In this document: piece by piece, positions 53,981-62,995 of the stretch
Numbering within the stretch: the first letter of the stretch is position 1
How the letters are laid out: each line of letters begins with the position of its first letter
Source of the DNA: Arcanobacterium wilhelmae
Lineage (GTDB): Bacteria; Actinomycetota; Actinomycetes; Actinomycetales; Actinomycetaceae
Assembly (NCBI RefSeq): GCF_029632765.1
Contig: NZ_CP121247.1
Span: forward strand, 1,951,623 to 2,015,622
DNA length: 64,000 nt
Reading direction: 5' to 3'
The notes under the pieces: model-generated
Database searches by the model: none
What the model was told of the DNA's origin: nothing
What the model saw: the letters and a program-made list of their open reading frames with translations, nothing else
Translations under genes and position numbers: made by a program

Positions 53981-54952
53981 ATGGACAAGCCCCTCACAGT
54001 CGCGGTGCTCGCCGGCGGGCTCAGCCACGAGCGCGATATTTCTTTGCAGTCCGGACGCCGGATCGCTGCGGCTCTGACCGACAGCGGTATCCAGGCGAAG
54101 GTTCTCGACGTCGATTCGCAGCTTTTGCAGCGCCTCGAGGCGTTGGAGCCGGATGTTGCGTGGCCGCTTTTGCACGGTTCGACGGGTGAAGACGGATCGT
54201 TGCAGGATTTACTCTCCCTGATTGGCTTGCCGTTTGTTGGTTCTGACGCGGTGGGGTGCCGGCTTGCTGCCGATAAAGCGGTTGCGGCTTCCGTGCTGGC
54301 TGGCTCGAGCGTGCACGTCCCTGAGTCGACGGCGCTCCCGCAGTCGCTTTTCCGCGACGTCGGCGCTGGACGCGTCCTGGATTTGATCGAGGAGCGTTAC
54401 GGCTTCCCGGTGGTGATTAAGCCGACGAAGTCGGGTTCGTCGCTGGGGCTCACGATCGTTCGTTCGAAGGCGGAGTTGCCGGGTGCGATGGTCGATTGCT
54501 TCGCGTATGGGGATACTGCTCTGATTCAGAAGTTTGTTGAGGGGCGCGAGTTTGGCGTGGCCGTGGTCGACTTCGGGGAGGGGCCTGTTGCGTTGCCGCC
54601 GGTAGAGGTGGTGGCGTCCGGTCCATACGATTTCGATGCGCGTTACAACCCGGGCCGAGTGCAGTATTTTGTTCCTGCTCGGGTGACAGAGAAGGAGCGT
54701 GACGTTGTCGCGCAGCTTGCGGTGGATGTTCACCGTTCGTTGGGGCTCAAGCACCTGTCGCGTACGGACATTATTCTCGACGCCGACGGCGTGGCCTGGT
54801 TTGTTGATGTCAACACCTCCCCGGGCATGACGGAGACGTCGCTTTTCCCACTCGCCGTTCAGGCCTATGCTGCCGATCGTGGCGAGGCGGTTGAGAGCGT
54901 GTATCTTCAGATCCTTGCGCGCGCGGGTGCAGACGCCGACGCGGATGAGTGA
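53981..54952 (+). CDS. ddl: D-alanine--D-alanine ligase
   Basis: An ATP-grasp ligase of 323 residues for the peptidoglycan precursor dipeptide. GGLSHERDISLQSG is the substrate loop, LHGSTGEDGSLQ follows, ATP-binding strands read VVIKPTKSGSSLGL, and the end has WFVDVNTSPGMTETSLFP with the metal ligands. AAAGGA precedes the ATG. The preceding 225 bases hold no gene I can support. Confidence 0.9.
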   Translation: MDKPLTVAVLAGGLSHERDISLQSGRRIAAALTDSGIQAKVLDVDSQLLQRLEALEPDVAWPLLHGSTGEDGSLQDLLSLIGLPFVGSDAVGCRLAADKAVAASVLAGSSVHVPESTALPQSLFRDVGAGRVLDLIEERYGFPVVIKPTKSGSSLGLTIVRSKAELPGAMVDCFAYGDTALIQKFVEGREFGVAVVDFGEGPVALPPVEVVASGPYDFDARYNPGRVQYFVPARVTEKERDVVAQLAVDVHRSLGLKHLSRTDIILDADGVAWFVDVNTSPGMTETSLFPLAVQAYAADRGEAVESVYLQILARAGADADADE

Positions 54953-54975
54953 GCTGTCTTAGGCTTGAGCGCAGG

Positions 54976-55107
54976 CTGCTCGGGCAGTGAGCTGAGGGTT
55001 TTGATGAAATAAGCCCAGTCTGCTCGAGCAGTGAACTCAAGGTTTTGATGGAATAACCCCAGCCTACTCGAGCAGTGAACTCAAGGTTTTGATGGAATAA
55101 CCCCAGC
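54976..55107. repeat. 44-bp tandem repeat, 3 copies
   Basis: Units 54976-55019, 55020-55063 and 55064-55107. The second and third are nearly identical; each begins CTGCTCGAGCAGTGAACTCA or a variant and ends AACCCCAGC. TGCTCGAGCA in the unit is itself a palindrome. A truncated fourth start (CTGCTGGC) follows. It lies between ddl and the parS palindrome, with no coding potential. Confidence 0.9.
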
Positions 55108-55176
55108 CTGCTGGCAGACTGGGCCCCGGTTGTTCGCAGGTATTCCTCGACGCTCGTGCTCGGAGCTGTGCATGAC

Positions 55177-55224
55177 GTATACGGTGGAGGGGCGTTTCAC
55201 GTGAAACGCCCCTCCACCGTATAC
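55177..55224. promoter_or_regulatory. parS: parS in a perfect 48-bp palindrome
   Basis: CGTTTCACGTGAAACG occupies 55193-55208, and the perfect symmetry extends 16 bp further on each side (to GTATACGGTGGAGGGG). It lies between convergent ddl and parB, so it may act both as ParB site and as bidirectional terminator hairpin. Confidence 0.88.
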
Positions 55225-55334
55225 ACACACCCGGCCGATCGGCGATCACTCCCCGTGTTGCACACAGAACTCGACCGCACCATCGCCTCTGCCTGCTGTC
55301 ACCGCACAGCAGCTTGGCTCGTGGCGGTACTTAC

Positions 55335-56705
55335 TCATCCAGCCGATTCCTCGTGTTGCACGGGAAACTCGACCCCTCCGTCGCCGAGCTCACTCAAGAT
55401 ACGGTTGAGATCGTCAAGGGAACCGAAATCAATCGAGATCTTCCCCTTGCGTTGCCCCATATTCACCTTGACCCGGGTATTCAGACGGTCCGCCAGGCGT
55501 GTAGCCAGCGCTCCAAGTTCATCCGGGAACTGCGAGATCCTCGGGCGGCGGCGTGCCGCCGCCGCCCCTTCTTCACCCATCGCAACAATTTCTTCAACTG
55601 CGCGCACGGACAGGCCTTCGGCCACGATTCGCTGCGCGAGACGCTCCATCGCAGCCGGATCAGTCAGCCCAAGTAACGCACGGGCATGGCCCGCAGATAG
55701 CACACCGGCAGCAACGCGTCGCTGCACGAGTGGCGGAAGCTTCATGAGGCGGAGCGTATTCGAGATCTGGGGGCGTGAACGCGCGATCTTGCGGGAAAGT
55801 TCTTCCTGCGTGCAGCCGAAATCCTCGAGAAGTTGCTGGTACGCTGCCGCCTCTTCCAGCGGGTTCAGCTGTGCACGGTGGAGGTTTTCGAGGAGCGCGT
55901 CACGGAGCAGATCATTATCCTGCGTGTGACGAACGATTGCTGGGACTTCCTTCAAACCAGCACGCTGAGTGGCGCGCCAACGCCGCTCACCCATGATCAA
56001 CTCGTACCGAGCATCCGGATGATCCCGATCCGGTTCAGAAAGCGGGCGAACCACGATCGGCTGGAGGACACCGACTTCCTTGATGGAATCAGCGAGCTCT
56101 TGGAGATCGTCCTCATCAAAAATCGTACGAGGTTGCGCCCGATTTGGAACGATCCACGTCACATCGATTTCGCCATACGTGGTACCCGGTATCGGAAGGA
56201 GGTTGTCATCAGCTGTTTCAGAAACGCTGGGATCACTCATCTGAACAGCACCCTCTGTGTTCGCGTCGGGCGCGCCCTTAGCCGCCTTGGCCGCCGGCGC
56301 GCCAGAAACCGTGCTCAGCTCGTTGGGTTTGCCCGACTCAGCGTTTGTTCGAGCAGATGGAGTATCGCTCTGGCCAGAGCCCTGTTCGTTCGCTAGTTCC
56401 GCTCCAGAAACTACTTGGGATGTCGTAATTTTGCTTGACGCCTTATCCACCGTAGTGGTCTTTTTTCCGCCACTCTTTTTAGAGACACTTTGGCGCGAAC
56501 GGTGAGTTTTTTCGCCGCCTAGCTCAGCCGGCACCGTACCCGAGTCCACATCCGTAGCGCTGCTAGCGCTGGAGTCAGCCTCCGTATCAGGCTTCACATT
56601 CGATCCAGAGAAGAAGACGTCGATTGGGCGGTTCTTCTTCTCTTGCTGGTTGTTCGGGATCAATGAGCCAAGCCCGACGCCGAGCCCTCGCCGTTTCTCT
56701 GCCAT
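55335..56705 (-). CDS. parB: Chromosome partitioning protein ParB
   Basis: 456 residues. The N-terminal 170 are Ser/Thr/Lys-rich and poorly conserved, longer than usual. Then comes the CTP-binding/ParB core: [39 protein letters not shown], and a helix-turn-helix ([21 protein letters not shown], in pieces). The C-terminal part carries the dimerisation segment. It binds the many parS sites nearby. The parA stop lies 82 nt upstream. Confidence 0.93.
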   Translation of the reverse strand: MAEKRRGLGVGLGSLIPNNQQEKKNRPIDVFFSGSNVKPDTEADSSASSATDVDSGTVPAELGGEKTHRSRQSVSKKSGGKKTTTVDKASSKITTSQVVSGAELANEQGSGQSDTPSARTNAESGKPNELSTVSGAPAAKAAKGAPDANTEGAVQMSDPSVSETADDNLLPIPGTTYGEIDVTWIVPNRAQPRTIFDEDDLQELADSIKEVGVLQPIVVRPLSEPDRDHPDARYELIMGERRWRATQRAGLKEVPAIVRHTQDNDLLRDALLENLHRAQLNPLEEAAAYQQLLEDFGCTQEELSRKIARSRPQISNTLRLMKLPPLVQRRVAAGVLSAGHARALLGLTDPAAMERLAQRIVAEGLSVRAVEEIVAMGEEGAAAARRRPRISQFPDELGALATRLADRLNTRVKVNMGQRKGKISIDFGSLDDLNRILSELGDGGVEFPVQHEESAG

Positions 56706-56786
56706 AATCTATTTCCTCGTTTCAAACATTACGTAGTGCTGGAGTGTGACTTAAGCGCGTTATACCGCCGTTATGTTTTTACGTTT

Positions 56787-57746
56787 TTATTGTGCTCTGC
56801 CCGCAAGTTCAAAGGCTGCCGCCATATAAGCCACTGCTCCAGACGAACGTGGATCATACGTAATCACCGTTTGATGGAACGATGGCGCCTCAGAAATGCG
56901 AATGTTGCGCGGAATTTCCACCGACAGCGTTTCGTCGGGGAAGTAGGAGCGGACCTCAGCAGCGACATCTTGGGCAAGGTTCGTACGCTTATCGAACATC
57001 GTGAGGAGAATAGTTGAGATAGCGACGCCTTGATTCAAAGACGCCTGCACAGACTGGATCGACTTCATGAGTTGGGTGAGCCCTTCGAGCGCGTAGTACT
57101 CGGTCTGAATGGGAATGAGTACCTCTCGTGCAGCAACTAACGCGTTGAGAGTGAGAAGACCGAGGCTCGGTGGGCAATCAATGATCACATAGTGGAGTTG
57201 CACTCCACGGGAAGCAAATTCTTCCAATGCCGAATCGAGAGCATCGCGAAGGCGGTACTCACGACGATCTTCGGAGACGAGCTCAATCTCAGCGGAGGAA
57301 AGATCGATTGTGGATGGAGCAACGAACAACGAATCGAATTCGGGAGCCGGAGCGACCACGTCGACCAGAGGCATCTTCCCCATAATCACTTCGTAAAAAG
57401 ACGGTGTACCGGAAGCGTGTTCGACGCCAAGGGCAGTTGAAGCGTTTCCCTGTGGATCGGCGTCGATAACGAGTATGTTGAGTCCACCGTTCGCGAGTGC
57501 CGCCGCAATATTTACAGCCGAGGTGGTTTTGCCAACCCCACCTTTTTGATTGGCTACTGTAAAAATGCGCGTTTCACGTGGAACTTTAAACTGTGCGTCT
57601 TTGAGCTTCGTCATCAGTGCGCGGTCATTCACGAGATCCGCGCCAACTGGCGTTGCCGATCCTTCAAATATCGATGCCCAGTCGTTATGTTTGCGGGTTG
57701 GCTCCAGCTGTGAAGCCTTCTTTCGGGGGTCAGACACGTGCAACAC
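56787..57746 (-). CDS. parA: Chromosome partitioning ATPase ParA
   Basis: 319 residues with deviant Walker A KGGVGKTT (68-75), DADPQGNASTALG and VIIDCPPSLGLLT. The first 55 residues are an extension typical of actinobacterial ParA. Codons for KVPRETR (54-60) cover a one-mismatch parS (57570-57584). It forms an operon with parB; rsmG lies upstream beyond the centromere-like region. Confidence 0.93.
   Translation of the reverse strand: MLHVSDPRKKASQLEPTRKHNDWASIFEGSATPVGADLVNDRALMTKLKDAQFKVPRETRIFTVANQKGGVGKTTSAVNIAAALANGGLNILVIDADPQGNASTALGVEHASGTPSFYEVIMGKMPLVDVVAPAPEFDSLFVAPSTIDLSSAEIELVSEDRREYRLRDALDSALEEFASRGVQLHYVIIDCPPSLGLLTLNALVAAREVLIPIQTEYYALEGLTQLMKSIQSVQASLNQGVAISTILLTMFDKRTNLAQDVAAEVRSYFPDETLSVEIPRNIRISEAPSFHQTVITYDPRSSGAVAYMAAAFELAGRAQ
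57570..57584. promoter_or_regulatory. parS-like site inside parA (1 mismatch)
   Basis: GTTTCACGTGGAAC differs from the parS core by one base and falls in coding sequence, so it may be fixed by the protein sequence. Confidence 0.5.
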
Positions 57747-58030
57747 TCCTTTGTTTCAATGCATCAATTCTATCGATTTTTGCACCTAATCGACCACAGA
57801 TATTTATATTTTCACAGCTACTTGTCAGTAATAAATTATTTATCCACAATCTCATTTGCGTCACGCGCTGTCCACAGATTCCCGCTGTTCACTTGCCACC
57901 GGGTTGAGAATCGGCTATCACTGCTCCACGTTTCACATGTAACGGGAATTCCAGGTTGTTAGTATCGTGCATCCATAATTTGGATTCCTATCCTCGATAC
58001 TTCCATGCAGTGAGCACACCTGAGATTCGT

Positions 58031-58046
58031 TGTTTCACGTGAAACA
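58031..58046. promoter_or_regulatory. parS: parS site (perfect)
   Basis: TGTTTCACGTGAAACA in the gene-free region upstream of parA, 98 bp from the next site. Confidence 0.9.
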
Positions 58047-58128
58047 TCCTGTTTGTGGCTTTTCACAAATCAGTGGCGTGGGTGCTTCCGCGTGTTTTAT
58101 TTTCGAGCTCGGTCCGACTCGCTTTGAA

Positions 58129-58144
58129 TGTTTCACGTGAAACA
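58129..58144. promoter_or_regulatory. parS: parS site (perfect)
   Basis: TGTTTCACGTGAAACA, second site of the close pair upstream of parA. Confidence 0.9.
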
Positions 58145-58943
58145 CGCTCAGCACATCCCGCCAACAGATCATCGCTTCATCAAAGTCACCGCGACGCTGA
58201 ACTCAGCAAAGTTCATTCTCCACTGCTGCGCTATAAATCGGGTGCCTTGAAGTTTGTTGACGTCAAAATACGGCAAAAGTTCGAAGCAGTCGATAGGTAA
58301 ATTTCGCTGTGCGCAACCTATGGCACCACCATATTTCGCACGCGGTGCCATCAGACAATTTTTGGTTGCACTCACGAAGTGCCCAGGCACTTATCTCGGC
58401 AAACTTCTTGCATAGACCTCCGATCGCCGTTCGGCAGCGTCACACGAGAAACGACACCGTGGGAGTGTAGCCAACTGGCATCGTGCGTGCCGATAATTTG
58501 CAGCATCGCCGCTCGATACCACTTTGCCGGATTATACACCGCGACATCACGTGACCCTGCCCAGCGTTTCAATGGTGCGCTAGGGGCGGACTCATCTCTT
58601 TAATCGCAAGTACCGCATCGACATGAGCTCTTCTGCGCATTTTCGCGGCACACAATCCCAACGTATCCAGTGTCTACAGTGCACCAATTTCTCACGATGT
58701 GCGTGTGTCGACTTTGACGTTAAGTGTGCGGCGAGAGGCAGTTGGAGTTGACCTAGCGATTCATCCACCGGTGCCTATTTACGTTGATTAGGATGGCGGA
58801 GCCCCCACAACAAACACACACCGCTCGTCGCCACGGCGGGACCGACTATTGACGAGATTTAAAGAAATTCGGAGGAATATACTGTGAATGGAAACTCTCA
58901 TCGTTGACATCAGGTCATGAAGCATTGCTGCGGAGCATCGATC

Positions 58944-58959
58944 CGTTTCACGTGAAACA
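58944..58959. promoter_or_regulatory. parS: parS site (perfect core)
   Basis: CGTTTCACGTGAAACA; the 14-bp core GTTTCACGTGAAAC is intact. Confidence 0.88.
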
Positions 58960-59462
58960 TCAATCCTCGGTGATACTAACTTCAGCGCGTTCTCCCGCAG
59001 CCCCAGCGACGTCTTCGCCATGAAATCTGCTTCAAGTAACTAATGCATCACCGCAAGCTCTTTTGCCGCATCCGGGACGTGCTTGAACCGGGAGTACTCG
59101 GTCCCTCGGTTCGATGTTGAAACAGTTAACAACCCTGCCAGAGAAATATTCGGCGTTGTCGATTGCACGCGGTAATTCCGCCCGGTGTTCTTCGTCAGAT
59201 GTGAGCGGCGTATAGAAGCCGGCAATCCTTTCAACTCAAACCACGCCGTCATATTTCCCGTAGAAAAGCACGATGCACATTGCGAAAGTAGCCGCCGTCG
59301 TCGAACGCCCAACCGCTTTCTACCTCGCGAGTGCTCACGGCGAATTGAATTCTTCGAGGGAGAGGCACATTCTTCCCTCGCCATCTCATCGTCAATAAAC
59401 ATGCACCTCAAGGCAATCCAAGTTCGGCGTTGTGCCTCAGCATGTCGGCACTTCAACTGAAA

Positions 59463-59478
59463 CGTTTCACGTGAAACG
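59463..59478. promoter_or_regulatory. parS: parS site (perfect core)
   Basis: CGTTTCACGTGAAACG, core intact, 143 bp from the next site. Confidence 0.88.
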
Positions 59479-59605
59479 CCTCCGCGAACTGGCCAAGATA
59501 TGCACACGCAGTAGCGAGTTCCAATGCCCAGTGTGTGGAACAACCGCGTCGGACGAAGCGCACAGCTCCACACAAAAGTCATCGGCTCACATACCCGAGT
59601 AGTCG

Positions 59606-59621
59606 GGTTTCACGTGAAACA
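59606..59621. promoter_or_regulatory. parS: parS site (perfect core)
   Basis: GGTTTCACGTGAAACA, just past the rsmG 3' end. Confidence 0.88.
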
Positions 59622-59645
59622 TCCAAACGCGACTAACGGTGAAGT

Positions 59646-60313
59646 TCAGCGATGGCGCTGTTCGCGCTTCGTGATTTCGACGATCCGAGTCCCTTCCTCG
59701 GCACCCCACACATCAACATCATGGACGTCGACCCAATCCGCACCAAATTTGCGTAATTGCTTATCCGCCTCGTCGATTTCAATTTCAGCACGGTCGCCCT
59801 TGAGGGCAACAACGCGACCACCGTCGCGAACTAGAGGCATTGTCCAGGGAATCAGCTTCTTCAGTGCTGCCACCGCACGGGCGGTAACAACGTCAGCCGT
59901 GTAGTCGCCCATATCTTCCGCGCGTGAACGGATCACAGTAACGTTCGTCAAACCCAGAGAGTCTACCACATACTGCAACCAGTCTGTACGGCGTTCCATC
60001 GCCTCAATCAAATCAACATGAACGCTTGGGCGAGTGATCGCCAGAACGAGCCCAGGAAACCCAGCGCCAGAACAACATCCGCCACAGTAGTTGATTCTTC
60101 AATAAACGAGTTAATGGCGGTTGAGTTCAGAATGTGTCGAGTCCACAGTTTATCCATCTCACGAGGACCAACGAGCCCGCGAAGCTGCCCCTCATCCTCA
60201 AGCAACTCGGAAAACCTTACGAGATTCGCCCACACGGAGGAGCCGAAATGCTCGGCGCCGCCCTGAGGTGCGCGCTCAACAACGATGGGACGCTCGTCCA
60301 TGTGCTTCACCAT
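59646..60313 (-). pseudogene. rsmG: 16S rRNA m7G527 methyltransferase, frameshifted
   Basis: RsmG/GidB methylates G527 of 16S rRNA using SAM. The N-terminal frame (from 60313 or ATG 60301) contains FSELLEDEGQLRGLVGPRE and TRHILNSTAINSF, then breaks exactly where ADVGSGAGFPG is expected. Restoring one G (a C on the plus strand near 60073) gives VADVGSGAGFPGLVLAITRP and joins the second frame (LIEAMERRTDWL to the stop at 59646) without other changes. As written the enzyme loses its SAM loop. Loss of RsmG is known to give low-level streptomycin resistance. A sequencing error is the main alternative. Confidence 0.85.
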
Positions 60314-60390
60314 TCCTCAGAAAACCAATAGTTCAAGAGTGCCATACCACGCCGCACCGCGCCAAAGCGGCTATCAGAATACCGCATAAA

Positions 60391-60422
60391 ACGTGGGCTT
60401 CCCCAAGCAGGGAAGCCCACGT
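60391..60422 (-). terminator. Stem-loop between jag and rsmG
   Basis: ACGTGGGCTTCCC (60391-60403) pairs perfectly with 60410-60422; on the minus strand TTT follows. It would end the rpmH-to-jag transcript before rsmG. Confidence 0.75.
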
Positions 60423-60520
60423 ACAAGCTCGAGTCACTCAGCCGAGCACGGTGCCGCTAGAACGGGCAGAACTTGGCGAAACGTCTGGAACACACCCAAC
60501 ATCGGGTGATCTTCAGACGC

Positions 60521-60610
60521 CAGGCCACCAGCGACATCCAGGCCACCAGCGACATCCAGGCCACCAGCGACATCCAGGCCACCAGCGACATCCAGGCCAC
60601 CAGCGACATC
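60521..60610. repeat. 18-bp tandem repeat, 5 identical copies
   Basis: CAGGCCACCAGCGACATC repeated without change at 60521, 60539, 60557, 60575 and 60593. It sits in the non-coding gap after jag. The next bases (CAGACCGCCAAG, CAGCGACATCC) are degenerate further copies. Confidence 0.93.
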
Positions 60611-60691
60611 CAGACCGCCAAGCTCCAGCCGGGCCCGCAGCGACATCCGGACCGCCCAGCTCCATCCGAAACGCTCAGCTCTGGCCCGGAA

Positions 60692-61261
60692 TTACTCAGC
60701 AGAACCCTCGTCAGCCGAACCCGCCGAATCCGCCGAACCCGCAGACTCAGCAGGCTCCGCGCTCTCGTCGTCAGCAACCGAAATCACCACGTGGCGATCA
60801 GCGCCCTGACCGTACGAATCTGAAACGAGCCCGGCCTCGGCGGCGACGTCGTGAACCACCTTGCGCTCAAAGGGGTTCATCGGACGAAGCGAAACATCTT
60901 CGCCGGTCTCAAGGACTTCGGCGACGGCGTCGGCAGCGATCTTCGCAATCTTCGCACGGTGATCGGCACGGTAGCCGAGGATCTCCAGCATGAGGCGCGA
61001 ACGCTCGCCGGTCTCCTGCTGCACCGCGAGGCGCGTGAGCTCCTGCAGAGCGTCGAGCACGTGGCCGTCGCGTCCGATGAGCCGCTTGAGACGTCGATCG
61101 TGCTCGTCGTCGGAAACGATCGCCACGGAGGCACGGTCGGCCTCCACGGAAATCTCGAGATCGCCGTCCAGATCGGCGATATCAAGCAGCTCCTCCAGGT
61201 AGTCAGCTGCGAGGTCTCCCTCTTCGGCGAGGGCCTTCTTGAGTTCAGTATTTTCTGCCAT
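60692..61261 (-). CDS. jag: Jag/KhpB RNA-binding protein
   Basis: 189 residues. A KH domain (residues about 35-105, with RLIGRDGHVLDALQELTRLA as the GxxG loop, in pieces) and an R3H domain (RPMNPFERKVVHDVA) form the standard pair. The last 30 residues are an Ala/Ser/Glu-rich tail with ESAGSADSAG repeats. It sits downstream of yidC as in most Gram-positives and likely regulates cell elongation or division through RNA binding. Confidence 0.9.
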   Translation of the reverse strand: MAENTELKKALAEEGDLAADYLEELLDIADLDGDLEISVEADRASVAIVSDDEHDRRLKRLIGRDGHVLDALQELTRLAVQQETGERSRLMLEILGYRADHRAKIAKIAADAVAEVLETGEDVSLRPMNPFERKVVHDVAAEAGLVSDSYGQGADRHVVISVADDESAEPAESAGSADSAGSADEGSAE

Positions 61262-61407
61262 GGTGTTCCTTTATCGTGGGAAAACGGAAGTTCAATTGTG
61301 TGCCGGCCCGACGCCGGTTAGCGGCCGACGCCGGTGCGCCGGGTTCCACCGGCCCGACGCTAGTTTGTCGGTCCGCCGTCGCCGACGGCGGAGCGCCTGA
61401 TGCTTGG

Positions 61408-61442
61408 CAGCGGGAGGCGGGTTCGATGCCCGCCTCCCGCTG
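61408..61442 (-). terminator. Stem-loop after yidC
   Basis: CAGCGGGAGGCGGG (61408-61421) pairs with 61429-61442, a few bases past the yidC stop. No T-run follows, so it may instead stabilise the mRNA end. Two CCGACGCCGG decamers (61308, 61325) lie between it and jag. Confidence 0.6.
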
Positions 61443-61448
61443 GGACGT

Positions 61449-62648
61449 TTAGAAGTTGCGATCTTTCTTGTTGCGCGCTGCTTTCTTGGCGCGTGCGGCC
61501 TTCTTTTCCGCTGAGCGCTGGCGCTCAGCGAGACGGCGCTCGTAACGTTTTTGTGCACGCTCAGAGTCCGTCAGTCCGTCTTTTCCGATCTCCTCGCCAG
61601 CATCGTTGAACTGCGCCTCGCCGGCCGCATCTTCAGCGCCGTCGGGGAGCGGATTGCCGAACGCATCAACGTTGGATCCAGCCTTCTTGGAGCGGTTCTT
61701 GCCAAGCGGCTGAACGCGCTGACCGCCGGTGTTCTCCTCTGTACCTTCCTCGGGCGGGAGGCCAGCTTTGATGCGCTTGGCGCGATCGCGGGCGAGCTTG
61801 CGCTTGTGGGCCTCAGAGCCAGGGGTGGGGTTCGTGAGCATCAGCCAAGTCTGCTGGCCAATGTTCCAGAAGTTACCGGTGACCCAGTAGATGAGCACGC
61901 CGATCTGGAAGGCGTAACCGGTAAAGATGTAGATGAGTGGCATGCCATAGAGCATCGTCTTTTGCATGGTCTGCATCTGGTTGGCCATCGGGTTATCCGG
62001 ATCCGGCTCGTGCTTGGGCATATTCCAGGTCATCATTTGCTTCTGCTGGAAGAACAAGGTCACAACCAACAGCGCAATCATCACCACGGCTACCACGGTG
62101 ATGCGAGTGGACATACCGGCGAAGATCGGAAGATTCGAAGTGGCGATCGAGGAAGTGAGCGGCGCACCGAAGAGCTCTGAGCCACCGATCTGCTGGGCAA
62201 TGGTCTCGTTGATCGGGCCGATTGCTGCGCGCTCGTACGTCCCCTTCGACAGCGGATCGATCGCGTAGAGCATACGGACCAGCGCAAAGAAGATCGGCAT
62301 CTGGATCAGCAGTGGGAAGCAGGAGGCGAATGGCGAGGAGCCGTGATCGCGGTAGAGCGCCATCATTTCTTCCTGCTGGCGCTGGCGCGAAACCTGATCC
62401 TTGCGGCCCTTGTACTTCTTCTGAATCTTTTGCATCTCGGGCTGCAGCTCCTGCATGGCCCGGGTGGAGCGAATCTGCTTGTTGTACAGCGGGATGATGA
62501 GGATTCGGACCACCACGGTCAGGCCGATGATCGACCACACCCACGCTGAACCGGCGCCCTGGGGCAGGCCGAGGGTGGTGAGGATCGCGTGGATGCCGTA
62601 CATGATCCAGCTAATAACCCACATGATGGGGTAGAGAATGCTATCCAT
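61449..62648 (-). CDS. yidC: Membrane protein insertase YidC
   Basis: 399 residues with five membrane helices. Starts at the membrane (SILYPIMWVISWIMYGIHAIL in pieces), with the IPLYNKQIRSTRAMQELQPEMQKIQKKYKG segment (in pieces) typical of Oxa1/YidC, the conserved RMLYAID, and a last helix before NFWNIGQQTWL. The 120-residue cytosolic tail is highly charged (RAKKAARNKKDRNF) and probably contacts ribosomes. Next to jag and yidD as usual. Confidence 0.93.
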   Translation of the reverse strand: MDSILYPIMWVISWIMYGIHAILTTLGLPQGAGSAWVWSIIGLTVVVRILIIPLYNKQIRSTRAMQELQPEMQKIQKKYKGRKDQVSRQRQQEEMMALYRDHGSSPFASCFPLLIQMPIFFALVRMLYAIDPLSKGTYERAAIGPINETIAQQIGGSELFGAPLTSSIATSNLPIFAGMSTRITVVAVVMIALLVVTLFFQQKQMMTWNMPKHEPDPDNPMANQMQTMQKTMLYGMPLIYIFTGYAFQIGVLIYWVTGNFWNIGQQTWLMLTNPTPGSEAHKRKLARDRAKRIKAGLPPEEGTEENTGGQRVQPLGKNRSKKAGSNVDAFGNPLPDGAEDAAGEAQFNDAGEEIGKDGLTDSERAQKRYERRLAERQRSAEKKAARAKKAARNKKDRNF

Positions 62649-62659
62649 ACCTTGCTTTC

Positions 62660-62995
62660 TTACTTGTTGTTGCCCTCGACGCCGTGGCCGCGTTGGCCTG
62701 CCGAGGTTTCCTCACTCGCGCGCCGCGCAAGTAGTTCCTGGTACCCGAGTGGCTTTGTGGGCCATTTTCCTCGGGGTGGCACCCAATCGACGCCGCCGGC
62801 GGAGAACTGGTTGCATCGCATGAAGCGCCATACTGCTAAAAGTGTACCTTTGAACGCGCCGTGAATCTGCAGTGATTCGACGGCGTACGCCGAGCATGTG
62901 GGCTCGTAGCGGCATCTGCGCGGAAGGTGCGCGGAGATGCGCTTTTGGTAGAACCGGATGGGCGCGGTCAGCGCCGAAACGAGCGGGTTTTTCAT
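62660..62995 (-). CDS. yidD: Membrane protein insertion efficiency factor YidD
   Basis: 111 residues with IRFYQKRISAHLPRRCRYEPTCSAYAVESL (in pieces) and RCNQFSAGGVDWVP, the complete YidD pattern including the three cysteines. ATG 62995 overlaps the rnpA stop by 4 nt. The C-terminal 25 residues are a charged extension. Confidence 0.9.
   Translation of the reverse strand: MKNPLVSALTAPIRFYQKRISAHLPRRCRYEPTCSAYAVESLQIHGAFKGTLLAVWRFMRCNQFSAGGVDWVPPRGKWPTKPLGYQELLARRASEETSAGQRGHGVEGNNK

Larger units (their letters stand above)
57747..59645. other. 1.9 kb gene-free region with clustered parS (centromere-like)
   Basis: Perfect parS cores lie at 58031-58046, 58129-58144, 58944-58959, 59463-59478 and 59606-59621, and a two-mismatch site at 57929-57944. 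Open frames here (up to 180 codons on the minus strand) pass through parS, lack ribosome binding sites and have no recognisable family, so I do not call genes. A DnaA-box-like TTATCCACA is at 57840-57848. The parA promoter is expected near 57750-57900. Composition is more AT-rich than coding DNA. Confidence 0.7.

Noticed and set aside
54976..55107. Possible CRISPR array from 44-bp units
   Set aside because: Contiguous tandem units without spacers.
59040..59582. 180-codon minus frame in the parS region
   Set aside because: Runs through a parS site (read as VSRET), no ribosome binding site and no recognisable domain.
60521..60610. Possible CRISPR array
   Set aside because: Copies are directly adjacent with no spacers, and no cas genes are present.
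60434..60777. Open frames over the 18-bp repeats
   Set aside because: Only translate the repeat as WMSLVA units; no start signal.
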